A DNA stretch of 64,000 nucleotides, from NCBI RefSeq assembly GCF_026241195.1, contig NZ_JAPFQO010000003.1, positions 248,001 to 312,000 on the forward strand. Reading direction: 5' to 3'. A program made the translations under genes and the position numbers. Under the pieces are notes generated by a model. That model ran no database searches, was not told where the DNA came from, and was given only the letters and a program-made list of their open reading frames with translations. How positions within the stretch are numbered: position 1 is the stretch's first letter; each line of letters begins with the position of its first letter. This stretch comes from Pontibacter anaerobius (GTDB taxonomy: Bacteria > Bacteroidota > Bacteroidia > Cytophagales > Hymenobacteraceae). Positions 9,945-18,825 of this stretch are shown one piece after another.

Positions 9945-12278
9945 CTACTCCACGCTCAGTTCATCTACCAACAGCCATGTTTTCTGCCCTGCCGAAGGGT
10001 ATTTCTCAGGGCTGACACCCACATTCCGGGCTGTGATTTTTACGTAGCGGGTTTTGGTAGCCGGAATCTCGGCGGTTACGGCTTTGCGCAGAATGCCTTC
10101 TTCGTTTCCGATTTCCCCGTTACTGATCACTTTCACCGTTGTATAGTTCTTTCCGTCTTCAGATACGGCATACGCTATCTGCGCCGGCAGGAAAACACGG
10201 TAGCCGATGTGCTGGAAGTATGAACTGCTGATCCGGCGGACAGGCTGCACCTCCTTCAGGTCTATCACGGCCTCCAGGTTATCGCCGAGGTAACCTAGCC
10301 ATTGCCCGTCGTAGTGGTCGGTGGTGCCGTGCAGGCCGTTTACAAGTGCGACTGTGCCCGGCGAGAAGCTCTTGTGCGGCTCGGTGGCTAGCGATACCTG
10401 TTTGTTCAGGGCCTTGTGTGCATCAAATACCTTGGAGGTTGCCTGCTCCATTTGCTTGCCATCCACAAAGGAGGCGGCCTTGATTACTGCGGCTTTATTC
10501 AGCTCAATCGGGCCGTCATACTTATTGGTCTGGGGCGTTGGGGCTGAGCCATCCAAGGTATAAAATATGTCGGTGCCTGTGGCATCTGTGGCAAACGTGA
10601 CCTTGGCCGAATTGTGCTGCGGGTTCAACTCCAGCTGCTGGCGTACCTGGTAGGCACTTTTGGCGTAATGTACACCCATGGCATCGTAGCGCCGGTACTG
10701 CTGCTGCATACGTTGCTTAAAGCTGTCCCAGTCCTTGAGGTTGGCTGGAGTCCAGAGCACTTCGGAAAGGGCAGCGATGCGCGGGAAAACCATGTACTGC
10801 ACATGCTCTTGGGTGGTGATATACTCTGTCCAGAGGTTGGCCTGGGCACCAAGTATAAACTTTCTCTCCTCCGGGGTAAGTTCGGCAGGCGTTGGGTCGT
10901 AAGAATATACTTTAGAAAGCGGGCTGTAACCGTGGATGGCGGTAGGCTCTAGCTCGCGGTCGCCCTGGTAGTGGTCGAAGTATACATGTGTGCCCGGCGT
11001 CATTACTACGTAATGCTTTTCTTTGGCTGCCGCGATGCCGCCCTTGGTGCCGCGCCAACTCATAACGGCTGCGTTTGGTGCCAAACCGCCCTCCAGAATC
11101 TCGTCCCAGCCAATGATTTGTCTGCCGTTGGCATTCACGAATTTCTCCATGCGCTGCACAAAATAGCTCTGTAGCTCGTGTTCGTCCTTCAAATGCTCGT
11201 CTGCGATGCGTTTCTGGCACTTAGGGCATTCTTCCCAGCGGGCCTTCGGGCTCTCGTCGCCGCCAACGTGGATGTACTTGCTCGGGAACAGCGCCATCAC
11301 CTCTGTCAGTACGTCTTCCAGAAAGGTGAAGGTCTGCTCGTTGCCGGCACAAAACACATCCTTGAAAATGCCCCACTTGGATTCCACGCCGAACGGGCCG
11401 CCGGTGCAGGAAAGCTCCGGGTAAGCGGCAAGTGCGGCTACGGCATGGCCTGGCATTTCTATTTCAGGAACTACTGTAATGTAGCGCTCCTGCGCATACT
11501 TTACCACGTCCTTAATCTGCTCCTGGGTATAAAAACCGCCATGGCGCTCCTTTTTGTAGGTTTGCGGAAGATCCCAATAATGGCCTTCCAGCGTGCTGTC
11601 GCGCCAGGCGCTAATCTCGGTCAGTTTCGGGTACTTCTTGATCTCGATGCGCCAGCCCTGGTCATCGGTCAGGTGCCAGTGGAAGGTGTTCATCTTGTGC
11701 ATGGCCAGGTAATCGATGTACTCCTTCACGAACTCCACCGGCTGAAAATGGCGTGTAACATCCAGGTGCATGCCACGCCACGCATAGCGGGGCTTATCGG
11801 CTATACTTACGCCAGGCACACTAACCGGCGCCTTTGTTGGCTGAGGCGGCAGCAGTTGCTTTAGGGTTTGCATCCCCAGAAAAAGGCCGTTCGGCTGGTT
11901 GGCGGCAAGTATGATTTTATCTAGGCTTACCTCCAGCGTGTAGCCCTCTTTGCCCAAGGTATCCGGGGTAGATGTTAGGTTGAGCTGGATAAAGTTTTTG
12001 TCTTTCTTCTTGGGCTTTTTTTGCACCACCTGCGGCTGCACGCCTGTGGCGGCTTTTATACTTTGGGCCAGCTGGTTGGCTATACTTTGCAGGTCCTCAT
12101 TTTTAGGCGGCACATAGATGCGGGTATCGGCGTTAAGTATAAACTCGCCTTTTCGGAGAGAGAGGTGCTGGGGTTTAGGGATGATGGAAATGCGACTATC
12201 GCTCTGTGCAAATGCGAAGCCGGCGCTCAGCAGCAGGATAAGGCTGAGGAGCAGGGGTAAGGTTTTTCTGAGACTCAT
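9945..12278 (-). CDS. Secreted GH20 beta-N-acetylhexosaminidase
   Basis: A 777-residue protein with a signal peptide (1-25), an N-terminal GH20b-type domain (about 30-160) and a (beta/alpha)8 GH20 catalytic domain starting YAWRGMHLDVTRHF at 165. The catalytic Asp-Glu pair is D341-E342 in HVGGDESPK; NTFHWHLTDDQGWR at 197-210 is the conserved substrate-side strand. After about residue 530 come a chitobiase-type C-terminal module and a final beta-sandwich with features of an F5/8-type carbohydrate-binding domain. It removes terminal GlcNAc/GalNAc from glycans by substrate-assisted catalysis, probably in the periplasm or on the surface. It is convergent with the SusC/D pair. Confidence 0.95.
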   Translation of the reverse strand: MSLRKTLPLLLSLILLLSAGFAFAQSDSRISIIPKPQHLSLRKGEFILNADTRIYVPPKNEDLQSIANQLAQSIKAATGVQPQVVQKKPKKKDKNFIQLNLTSTPDTLGKEGYTLEVSLDKIILAANQPNGLFLGMQTLKQLLPPQPTKAPVSVPGVSIADKPRYAWRGMHLDVTRHFQPVEFVKEYIDYLAMHKMNTFHWHLTDDQGWRIEIKKYPKLTEISAWRDSTLEGHYWDLPQTYKKERHGGFYTQEQIKDVVKYAQERYITVVPEIEMPGHAVAALAAYPELSCTGGPFGVESKWGIFKDVFCAGNEQTFTFLEDVLTEVMALFPSKYIHVGGDESPKARWEECPKCQKRIADEHLKDEHELQSYFVQRMEKFVNANGRQIIGWDEILEGGLAPNAAVMSWRGTKGGIAAAKEKHYVVMTPGTHVYFDHYQGDRELEPTAIHGYSPLSKVYSYDPTPAELTPEERKFILGAQANLWTEYITTQEHVQYMVFPRIAALSEVLWTPANLKDWDSFKQRMQQQYRRYDAMGVHYAKSAYQVRQQLELNPQHNSAKVTFATDATGTDIFYTLDGSAPTPQTNKYDGPIELNKAAVIKAASFVDGKQMEQATSKVFDAHKALNKQVSLATEPHKSFSPGTVALVNGLHGTTDHYDGQWLGYLGDNLEAVIDLKEVQPVRRISSSYFQHIGYRVFLPAQIAYAVSEDGKNYTTVKVISNGEIGNEEGILRKAVTAEIPATKTRYVKITARNVGVSPEKYPSAGQKTWLLVDELSVE

Positions 12279-12399
12279 GTGAGGTGACAGTGGTGTTGGA
12301 ACATCAAGAATAAGGAATATTTGAGAGAAATACCAGATGTATGGGGTGTGATGCTGTAGCTGTAAGTATCTGTCTGAGGGTTTCTGCTTTTCAGATGTT

Positions 12400-12930
12400 T
12401 CTTTGATTTATACTTTGGCGATACTTGTTAGAAGCCCCCCGCTGTACTGTACACCGCTGTCCGAAACTCCCGCTGTTCCGGACATCTTTGTCCGGAACCC
12501 TTCTGCTGCGGACTTCCTAGTCCGCGTAAACCGCACTTTATATTTTGGCCGCTGCTTTCTGCAACTTGAAGCAAGCTATCCTTTTCTGTTACTGTTCATC
12601 CTCAGTCTTACCTATCTATCGTTTCATCTCTGGCTGTGGTGCCCTCACGGCCGGGAGGCCTCGTCTTCCCGCATCGCGCTGTGTTCCCTTCCTTTGCTGC
12701 CCTCCGGTCGCAATGCCCTTGGCGGGCACCGGAATCTCACAAGGCGCTCTTTATACGAGGGCCCCTACCCCCACGGAAAGACTGGGATCGAGTTCGATAG
12801 CCATCGCTATATTACTTGAACCGGACTCCCTCTCCTGTTTTGGGGGTAGGGGCCCTCGAGAAAAGGAGAGGGCTGGGGAGAGGTATGATTCCCCTCCTCG
12901 GAGGGGTAGGTTCAGCTTTCCCTGGCTCTA
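12400..12930 (+). repeat. Composite intergenic repeat, copy 2
   Basis: Second copy of the repeat family. Readable modules in order: a TCCGGACATCTTTGTCCGGA palindrome (about 12477), GCGGACTTCCTAGTCCGCG, ACTTGAAGCAAGCTATCC, TTCATCCTCAGTCTTACC, a Gly-Arg-like GC-rich block, GGCACCGGAA...AAGGCGCTC, ACGGAAAGACTGGGATCGAG, and a CCCTCTCC...GGAGAGGG hairpin followed by TCCCCTCCTCGGAGGGG. This copy carries an extra GAGGGCCCCTACCCC / GGGGTAGGGGCCCTC pair. The overlapping ORFs (12403-12819, 12545-12931) arise from the repeat and are not genes. It fills most of the 774-bp gap 12279-13052. Confidence 0.8.
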
Positions 12931-12993
12931 AACTCTAAACTTTTAACTTCCAGTAATGGGCCATGAATGGTGCAACTCCATCCCTACAAAAAC

Positions 12994-13028
12994 AAAACCG
13001 GCGCTGAGGATGCCCCAGCGCCGGTTTT
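12994..13028. terminator. Terminator of the S46 peptidase gene
   Basis: AAAACCGGCGCTG (12994-13006) pairs with CAGCGCCGGTTTT (13016-13028), followed on the plus side by a T run and a TATACTT word. On the minus strand it lies 25 bp after the stop of the peptidase gene and ends in a U-rich tract. Confidence 0.85.
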
Positions 13029-13052
13029 TTATACTTGGTGTAAAGCAACTGC

Positions 13053-15377
13053 TTAGTCTTTTACCTGCAGTTTTACTTTGGCTTTGCCTTTCTTTTTCTC
13101 CACCTTAAACTCGGTTTTGCCTTGTTTCAGGATCTGCTCTGCTTCCTCCACAACAGCGTCCAGAAGCTCGGCTTGCGGAGTGGTGACTTCGGCTTCGGCA
13201 GCATCGCCGGCACCCGGGCTGTCACTCTGTACTAGTGTCATCTCGTTAACCAGGTTAGTGGCACCCGCATACTTGTCAATCAGGAAAAGCAGGTAACGGG
13301 AGTCTACGTTGATGCAGCGCTTGTAATCGGCGTCGTATACCAGGTCGCCGGTCATGGCTTCCCAGTTCCCGTCGAAGGCCAGGCCGATCAGCTCTCCTTT
13401 ACCGTTGATCACCGGGGAACCAGAGTTACCGCCCGTGATGTCGTTGTCGGTGATGAAGTTTACCACCAACTCACCCTCTTTGTTGGCATAGCGGCCATAG
13501 TCTTTGGCTTCGTACAGCTGCTTCAGCTTGGCAGGCACGATGAATTCCTCATTGTTAGGATCTTCCTTGGCCATCAGGCCCTCCATGGTGGTGTAGTAGT
13601 TATACAACACACCATCATGCGGGCTGTAATCCTTCACCGCGCCGTAGCTCAGGCGGATAGTGGAGTTAGCGTCCGGGTAGTATACTTTATCCGGGTTCAT
13701 CAAGCGCAGGCCGGCCACGTAAAGTCGGTTTGCCTTGGCCAGTTTCGCCTCGCTCTCCTGCAGTTTAGGGGCAATGTTGTTTCTGTAGTTGCTGATGATG
13801 GCATCCACGATCTGGAAAGCCGGGTCGTTCTCCAGGGCCTTCTGCGTTGGGTTCTGCAGCCAGCTGTTCAGTTTCTGCTGGTTCACCACCATCGAGTTGC
13901 TGTACACGTAATCAGCCAGCTTCTCGAAGTTGCCGTTATACTTCTTTACCATGGCCTTGAAAGCTTCCGGCTGCTGGTCTTTGGCAATATCTTCGTGGTA
14001 GTACTTCATCATGGCTGCGAATACTTTTTTGTCGGCAGGCAGGTGGTAGTCCTTGAAGAAGGCATCTACGCGTGGCTGCACATCTTCTGCGGCTTTCTTG
14101 GCTGCGGCAGCGTTACCTGCTTTCAGCGCCGTATAAACCGGCGTCAGGCGGTAAGCCATCAGTAACGCCTCTGTGCCCAGTACCGCTTCGTTCAGGTACA
14201 CAGCACCCAGGTTATACTTCTCAATAGTGGCGTAAGCGTTAGCAATGTCCGTCAGCACGTTGCCGTAAGTGGCTTTGCGCTCGGCATCGGCATTAGCCCA
14301 GGCTTGGAACTTGTCCTCGTCCACAATCTTGCCTTCGATGGTGCGCATGCGCTTAATGCCCTCGTTCTGGCCGATGGAGTACTTGTAGTAGTTTGAAGTA
14401 GAAGCATACTTGGAGGCATACTTAATGCGGTTGGCATCAGCCTTGTCCATTTCCTCTTTCCAAAGGGCAAGCTTCTCCTCGCGCAGCTTGATGCGTGATT
14501 TGTTCAGCTGGTTCACTTCCAGTTTCAGGCCGTGCGAGGTCATGAAACGCTTGGTGCGGCCCGGGAATCCGAATACCATCGAGAAGTCGCCTGGCTCTTT
14601 GTTGCCGATGTTGATGGGCAGGTGGTGCGCTGGCTTGTATGGTACGTTCTCTTTGCTGTAAGTGGCAGGAGAGCCGTCCGGGGCCATGTACACGCGGAAC
14701 ATGGAGAAGTCGCCGGTGTGGCGTGGCCACATCCAGTTGTCGGTGTCGCCGCCGTACTTACCGATGGATGATGGCGGGGCACCTACCAGGCGTACGTCTG
14801 TGTAACGGTTGTACACGAACAGGTAGAACTCGTTACCGTTGAAGAAATCGCGCACATAGGTTACATACTTTCCGTTCTCAGAGGCCTCTTTGGCGATGGC
14901 CTGCATGCGCTGCGCTATCAGTTGCTGGCGCTGCTCTTCTGTGGTATTGTTGTCGATGCCTTCCAGCACTTTGCCGGTCACATCGTCCATGTAGTTAAGG
15001 ATGTCCACGAACAGGCCTTCGTTTGGCAACTCCTGGTCTTTGGATGTAGCCCAGAAACCATTGGTCAGGTAATCGTTCTCCGGTGTAGAGTGCGACTGGA
15101 TCTGGCCGTAACCGCAGTGATGGTTTGTCAGCAGCAGGCCCTCAGGAGAGATGAACTCACCGGTACAGAAACCACCGAACTGCACGATGGCGTCTTTCAG
15201 GCTGGAGTTGTTTACAGAGTAAATCTCTTCGGCTGTCAGCTGAAGTCCCTGCTTCTGCATATCGGTGTGGTTCAGACGCTTGATGAGCATCGGGAGCCAC
15301 ATACCTTCGTCTGCCCTGGCCGCGAACGGCACACTCAGCGAGACCAAAAGTAGGAGTGAAAGGATTCTTTTTAGCAT
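13053..15377 (-). CDS. S46-family dipeptidyl-peptidase (DPP7-like)
   Basis: A 774-residue secreted serine peptidase with a signal peptide (about 1-22) that releases dipeptides from peptide N-termini in the periplasm. Chymotrypsin-like triad motifs are visible: His in TNHHCGYG (84-91), Asp223 in WPRHTGDFSMFR, and Ser652 in TGGNSGSPVING. In FDGNWEAM, Gly670 occupies the place where Asp/Glu-specific DPP11 enzymes carry Arg, so I infer DPP7-type preference for hydrophobic P1 residues. The last ~55 residues, ending in a Lys-rich tail (KKKGKAKVKLQVKD), extend beyond the usual S46 length of about 720. It is monocistronic, between a terminator and YidD. Confidence 0.92.
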   Translation of the reverse strand: MLKRILSLLLLVSLSVPFAARADEGMWLPMLIKRLNHTDMQKQGLQLTAEEIYSVNNSSLKDAIVQFGGFCTGEFISPEGLLLTNHHCGYGQIQSHSTPENDYLTNGFWATSKDQELPNEGLFVDILNYMDDVTGKVLEGIDNNTTEEQRQQLIAQRMQAIAKEASENGKYVTYVRDFFNGNEFYLFVYNRYTDVRLVGAPPSSIGKYGGDTDNWMWPRHTGDFSMFRVYMAPDGSPATYSKENVPYKPAHHLPINIGNKEPGDFSMVFGFPGRTKRFMTSHGLKLEVNQLNKSRIKLREEKLALWKEEMDKADANRIKYASKYASTSNYYKYSIGQNEGIKRMRTIEGKIVDEDKFQAWANADAERKATYGNVLTDIANAYATIEKYNLGAVYLNEAVLGTEALLMAYRLTPVYTALKAGNAAAAKKAAEDVQPRVDAFFKDYHLPADKKVFAAMMKYYHEDIAKDQQPEAFKAMVKKYNGNFEKLADYVYSNSMVVNQQKLNSWLQNPTQKALENDPAFQIVDAIISNYRNNIAPKLQESEAKLAKANRLYVAGLRLMNPDKVYYPDANSTIRLSYGAVKDYSPHDGVLYNYYTTMEGLMAKEDPNNEEFIVPAKLKQLYEAKDYGRYANKEGELVVNFITDNDITGGNSGSPVINGKGELIGLAFDGNWEAMTGDLVYDADYKRCINVDSRYLLFLIDKYAGATNLVNEMTLVQSDSPGAGDAAEAEVTTPQAELLDAVVEEAEQILKQGKTEFKVEKKKGKAKVKLQVKD

Positions 15378-15475
15378 GGAAATTTGTTTAGATTAGTTAA
15401 ACTGATACAAATTTAATAAAATATTGCAGCTCCTAACAGCTGTTAGGGTAGTTTAGCAGTTTCAAATAGCAAACC

Positions 15476-15697
15476 ATGGCCTGGATTCTGAAAAAAATAA
15501 TGCTTTCGCTGGTGTGGGTATACCAGCATATGATCTCGCCGATGAAGCCTGCCACTTGCCGCTATACGCCTACCTGCTCTACCTATGCCGTGCATGCGAT
15601 CAACAAGTATGGGCCGTTTAAAGGCGGATGGATGGCGCTAAGGCGCATCGGCCGTTGTCACCCCTGGGGTGGGAGCGGGTATGATCCTGTGAAGTAG
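15476..15697 (+). CDS. yidD: Membrane protein insertion efficiency factor YidD
   Basis: A 73-residue protein matching YidD along its whole length: an N-terminal amphipathic segment (LKKIMLSLVWVYQHMISP), the CRYTPTCSTYA cysteine motif, and the C-terminal RIGRCHPWGGSGYDPV. YidD assists YidC-mediated insertion of membrane proteins at the inner membrane. Here it stands alone rather than in the rnpA-yidD-yidC context of many bacteria, as is common in Bacteroidota. The stop is followed at once by repeat sequence. Confidence 0.95.
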   Translation: MAWILKKIMLSLVWVYQHMISPMKPATCRYTPTCSTYAVHAINKYGPFKGGWMALRRIGRCHPWGGSGYDPVK

Positions 15698-15705
15698 GGT
15701 TGTTT

Positions 15706-16262
15706 GTAGCAAGTCTTCAGACTTGTGTTCTTTTAATGATGTTGAGTTTGTAACTCAACTATAGCGATCCCTTATACTTTGGCGGTGCTTTCTGGCTGTT
15801 GCTGTTCCGGACATCCCTGTCCGGAACCTTTCTGCCGCGGATTTCCTAATTCGCGTGAGCCATACTTTATACCTTTACCTTAATAACTGCTGCTTTCTGT
15901 AGCTTGAAACAAGCTATCCTTACTAGCCGCCGTTCATCCTCAGCCTTACGAACCTAAAGTTTCATTTCTGGCTGTGGCTCCCTCCAGCCCGGGAGGGCTC
16001 GTCTTCCCGCATCGCGCTGGGAGCTTTTCTTTGCTCGCTATCGCTTTGCAATCCCGCTCTCGCGGGACCGAAAAACTCCAAAGGCGCTCAACGGAAAGAC
16101 TGGGATCAGGTTCGATAGCCATTGCTATACCAGTGGGACCGGACTCCCTCTCCTGTTTTTAGGAGAGGGCTGGGGTGAGGTATGATTCCCCTCCTCGGAG
16201 GGGTAGGGGTGGTTGGATAATCGGCTGCTGGAATTCCCCTCCTCGGAGGGGCTGGGGGTGGG
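15706..16262 (+). repeat. Composite intergenic repeat, copy 3 (longest)
   Basis: The fullest plus-strand copy. Modules: AAGTCTTCAGACTT (about 15710), GTTGAGTTTGTAACTCAAC (15739), TATACTTTGG, TTCCGGACATCCCTGTCCGGAA (15806), GCGGATTTCCTAATTCGCG, CTTGAAACAAGCTATCC, GGCTCCCTCCAGCCCGGGAGG, TTGCAATCCCGCTCTCGCGGGAC, CTCCAAAGGCGCTCAACGG, a CCCTCTCC...GGAGAGGG hairpin, then two TCCCCTCCTCGGAGGGG units. The ORF 15974-16162 is a by-product. The sequence 16263-16588 adds more palindromic fragments (for example TGAAGTCGGAGACTTCA about 16341) and AAGTATA at about 16488. Confidence 0.82.
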
Positions 16263-16588
16263 TTAATCGCTCCCTAACTCTTAACTTCCAGCAAGGATAA
16301 CAGTCTGCAGCAGAACTCAACCTAACGCCTCCGGCCTCAGTGAAGTCGGAGACTTCACATCATAGGTAAGACACGCGTCTGGAGACGAGCGCCAGAAGAC
16401 AAGGGAGAGCAAGAGCAGAAATAGTTGGACCCGCCACTGCGGCAAACCCTGTTTCTCACAGAGGTTTTTATCCCGTCTATCACTCTGTAAGTATAAAACA
16501 TCCTTGGGTTAGTCTAAAAATATGGAAGTGCTATTGGCTTTCAGTGTAATTCTGGTCATATTTAAAAAACAGTATATACTTCAACCAT

Positions 16589-18064
16589 ATGCTTTTAACC
16601 TTACTCTCGCACCAGTGGAAAGCCAATTACCGCTCCTCCGTATTTCAGAAGGGCTTAGTGCTCAACATTATCATGGGCCTGCTGATTTTATACTTTGGGG
16701 CGATCTTTCTGGTGCTGGGGCTCGCACTCCACAAGCTGCTGGGAAAAGTAGTGCCCGGCGAGTCGGCGGTGGCGGTTTTGAACGGGGTGCTGCTGTATTA
16801 TTTTCTGTCAGACCTGTTTTTCCGGTTCCTGCTGCAGGAGTTGCCGGTGCTGGCGGTGCAGCCCTACCTGCACCTGCCCATCCCCAAAAGCAGGCTGATA
16901 CACTTTGTGCTGCTCAAGTCGGTGCCGAGTGTGTTTAACCTGATCTTCCTGCTGATTTTCGTGCCGTTCATGGTGTCGGCGGTGGTGCCGGCATACGGGG
17001 CCGGGGCGGCGCTGGCCTGGCTTTTCGCTATCATTGGGCTCACGTTCCTTAACAACTTCCTGCTGATCTACTTTAAGCGGCAGCTCAGCACAAAGCCAAT
17101 CCTTACCCTGCTGTTCGGGGTGGCGGTGGCCGGCCTGATACTGCTGGACTACCTGGGTGTTTTCTCGCTGTATACTTTGTCTCAGTCTGTTTTTGGGACG
17201 GTGCTGCAGTACCCGGTGCTGGCGATGGTGCCGGTACTTCTGGTGGCCGGAGCATACTTGCTGAACTACCGCTTCCTGAAGGCCCACACTTACCCTGAGG
17301 AGCTGACCGTGCGCCAGCAGACAAAGGTGGAGGGGGAAAGGCTTGCCTTCCTGGGCCGCTTCGGCGAGTTGGGCAAACTGATTGAGCTGGAGCTGAAACT
17401 CATCTGGCGGCACAAGCGCCCCAAGTCGCTCCTCACCATGTCGGTGTTCTTCCTGTTCTACGGGCTGATCTTTTACCGCAACGAAGCATACCTGGACGGC
17501 TTCGGGATGCTGATTTTCGTTGGAATCGTGATGACGGGGATGCCGATCTTTAATTATGGCCAGTTTGTGCCGAGCTGGCAGAGCAACCATTTCGACGCCA
17601 TACTTACCCGACGCATTTCGCCGTACCAGTTCTATGCGGCCAAGTTCTGGATCTTCGTGCCCGTGGCCACGCTGGCCTACATGCTAACGCTGCCCTACGG
17701 CCTTATCAGCTATAAAATCATACTTATCAATACGGCTACGCTGCTGTATAACATTGGGGTGAACGTGTTCATCATCTTCTTCTTCTCGGTTTACAACACT
17801 ACCCGCCTGGATCTGAGCAAAGGCTCGGCTTTTAACTGGCAGGGGGTTGGCGCGTCGCGCTTTGTGATGATGCTTCCAATGATGGTGCTGCCCATACTTC
17901 TCTACCTGCCTTTTAAGTTTCTGGGGGTGCCTTTTATGGGCATTGCCGCCATAGGCCTGGTTGGGTTGAGCGGATTTGTGCTGCAGAAGCAGTTGCTGCA
18001 GTGGTCGGCGGGTTGGTTCTTAAAGCACAAGTATAAACTGGCCACCGGCTTCCGGGAGCAATAG
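16589..18064 (+). CDS. DUF5687-type multi-pass membrane protein, probable ABC exporter permease
   Basis: A 491-residue protein with about 10-12 hydrophobic segments and a central polar region (roughly residues 230-290) containing ELELKLIWRHKRPKS. The start, LLSHQWKANYRSSVFQKG, resembles the DUF5687 family of Bacteroidota. An ABC-type ATPase begins 26 bp after the stop on the same strand, so I infer the two form one ABC exporter. No substrate can be named. The gene carries many AAGTAT/ATACTT words in different frames. Confidence 0.75.
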   Translation: MLLTLLSHQWKANYRSSVFQKGLVLNIIMGLLILYFGAIFLVLGLALHKLLGKVVPGESAVAVLNGVLLYYFLSDLFFRFLLQELPVLAVQPYLHLPIPKSRLIHFVLLKSVPSVFNLIFLLIFVPFMVSAVVPAYGAGAALAWLFAIIGLTFLNNFLLIYFKRQLSTKPILTLLFGVAVAGLILLDYLGVFSLYTLSQSVFGTVLQYPVLAMVPVLLVAGAYLLNYRFLKAHTYPEELTVRQQTKVEGERLAFLGRFGELGKLIELELKLIWRHKRPKSLLTMSVFFLFYGLIFYRNEAYLDGFGMLIFVGIVMTGMPIFNYGQFVPSWQSNHFDAILTRRISPYQFYAAKFWIFVPVATLAYMLTLPYGLISYKIILINTATLLYNIGVNVFIIFFFSVYNTTRLDLSKGSAFNWQGVGASRFVMMLPMMVLPILLYLPFKFLGVPFMGIAAIGLVGLSGFVLQKQLLQWSAGWFLKHKYKLATGFREQ

Positions 18065-18090
18065 GCAAAGTATAAATTGATATTCTACAC

Positions 18091-18804
18091 ATGGATAATA
18101 AGCGCAGTATGTTAGAGGTAAAAAACATCGAAAAGATTTACAGCGGCAAGATGGCCGTGAACATTCCGGAGCTTTCGCTGGCGGCCGGGGAGGCTGTGGG
18201 GCTGGTGGGCAACAACGGAGCGGGCAAAACCACACTGTTCCGCATGATTCTGGACCTGATCCGGCCAAGTAAGGGCGAGGTATACTCCAAGGGACTGAAC
18301 GTGGCGCAGAGCGAGGACTGGAAAGCATACACCGGCTCGCACCTGGACGAAGGTTTTCTGATAGACTACCTGACAGCGGAGGAGTATTTCAAGTTTATCG
18401 GCGATTTGCACGGGCTTTCCGAGGGCGACATTACCGAGCGCCTGCTGCCGTTTATGGATTTGTTTAACGACGAGATCCTGAACCAGCGCAAGTATATCCG
18501 CGATTTCTCGAAGGGCAACCAGAAGAAGATAGGCATTGCCGCGGCGGTGCTCTCGAACCCGGAGCTGCTCATACTCGACGAGCCATTCGCCAACCTCGAC
18601 CCGAGTTCACAGATCCGCCTGAAAAACCTGCTGCGCAACCTGCGCACGCAAAAGCAGATGACCATGTTCATCTCCAGCCACGACCTGAGCCACGTGATCG
18701 AAGTATGCGAGCGCATCATGATCCTGGAGAAAGGCCAGCTGGTGCAGGACATGCAGACCAACGAAAACACCCTCCGCGAGCTGGAGTCATACTTTACGGT
18801 GTAA
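18091..18804 (+). CDS. ABC transporter ATP-binding protein
   Basis: A 237-residue nucleotide-binding domain: Walker A GNNGAGKTTL (40-49), Walker B LLILDEP (159-165), H-loop His197 in SSHDLSH. The signature motif is degenerate, FSKGNQKK (139-146) instead of LSGGQ, as in several Bacteroidota exporter ATPases. It likely powers the DUF5687 membrane protein directly upstream. A second ATG six codons in (18109) could also be the start. The serine hydrolase gene begins 21 bp downstream and may be in the same transcript. Confidence 0.93.
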   Translation: MDNKRSMLEVKNIEKIYSGKMAVNIPELSLAAGEAVGLVGNNGAGKTTLFRMILDLIRPSKGEVYSKGLNVAQSEDWKAYTGSHLDEGFLIDYLTAEEYFKFIGDLHGLSEGDITERLLPFMDLFNDEILNQRKYIRDFSKGNQKKIGIAAAVLSNPELLILDEPFANLDPSSQIRLKNLLRNLRTQKQMTMFISSHDLSHVIEVCERIMILEKGQLVQDMQTNENTLRELESYFTV

Positions 18805-18825
18805 TTGCGGGTAATCCCAACTTAA

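Noticed and set aside
5290..12278. Calling a full polysaccharide utilisation locus
   Set aside because: Only one SusC/D pair and one convergent enzyme are present, with no regulator or additional glycoside hydrolases.
12403..12931. Two overlapping ORFs in repeat copy 2
   Set aside because: Made of repeat modules, with two frames open over the same stretch and no homology signal.
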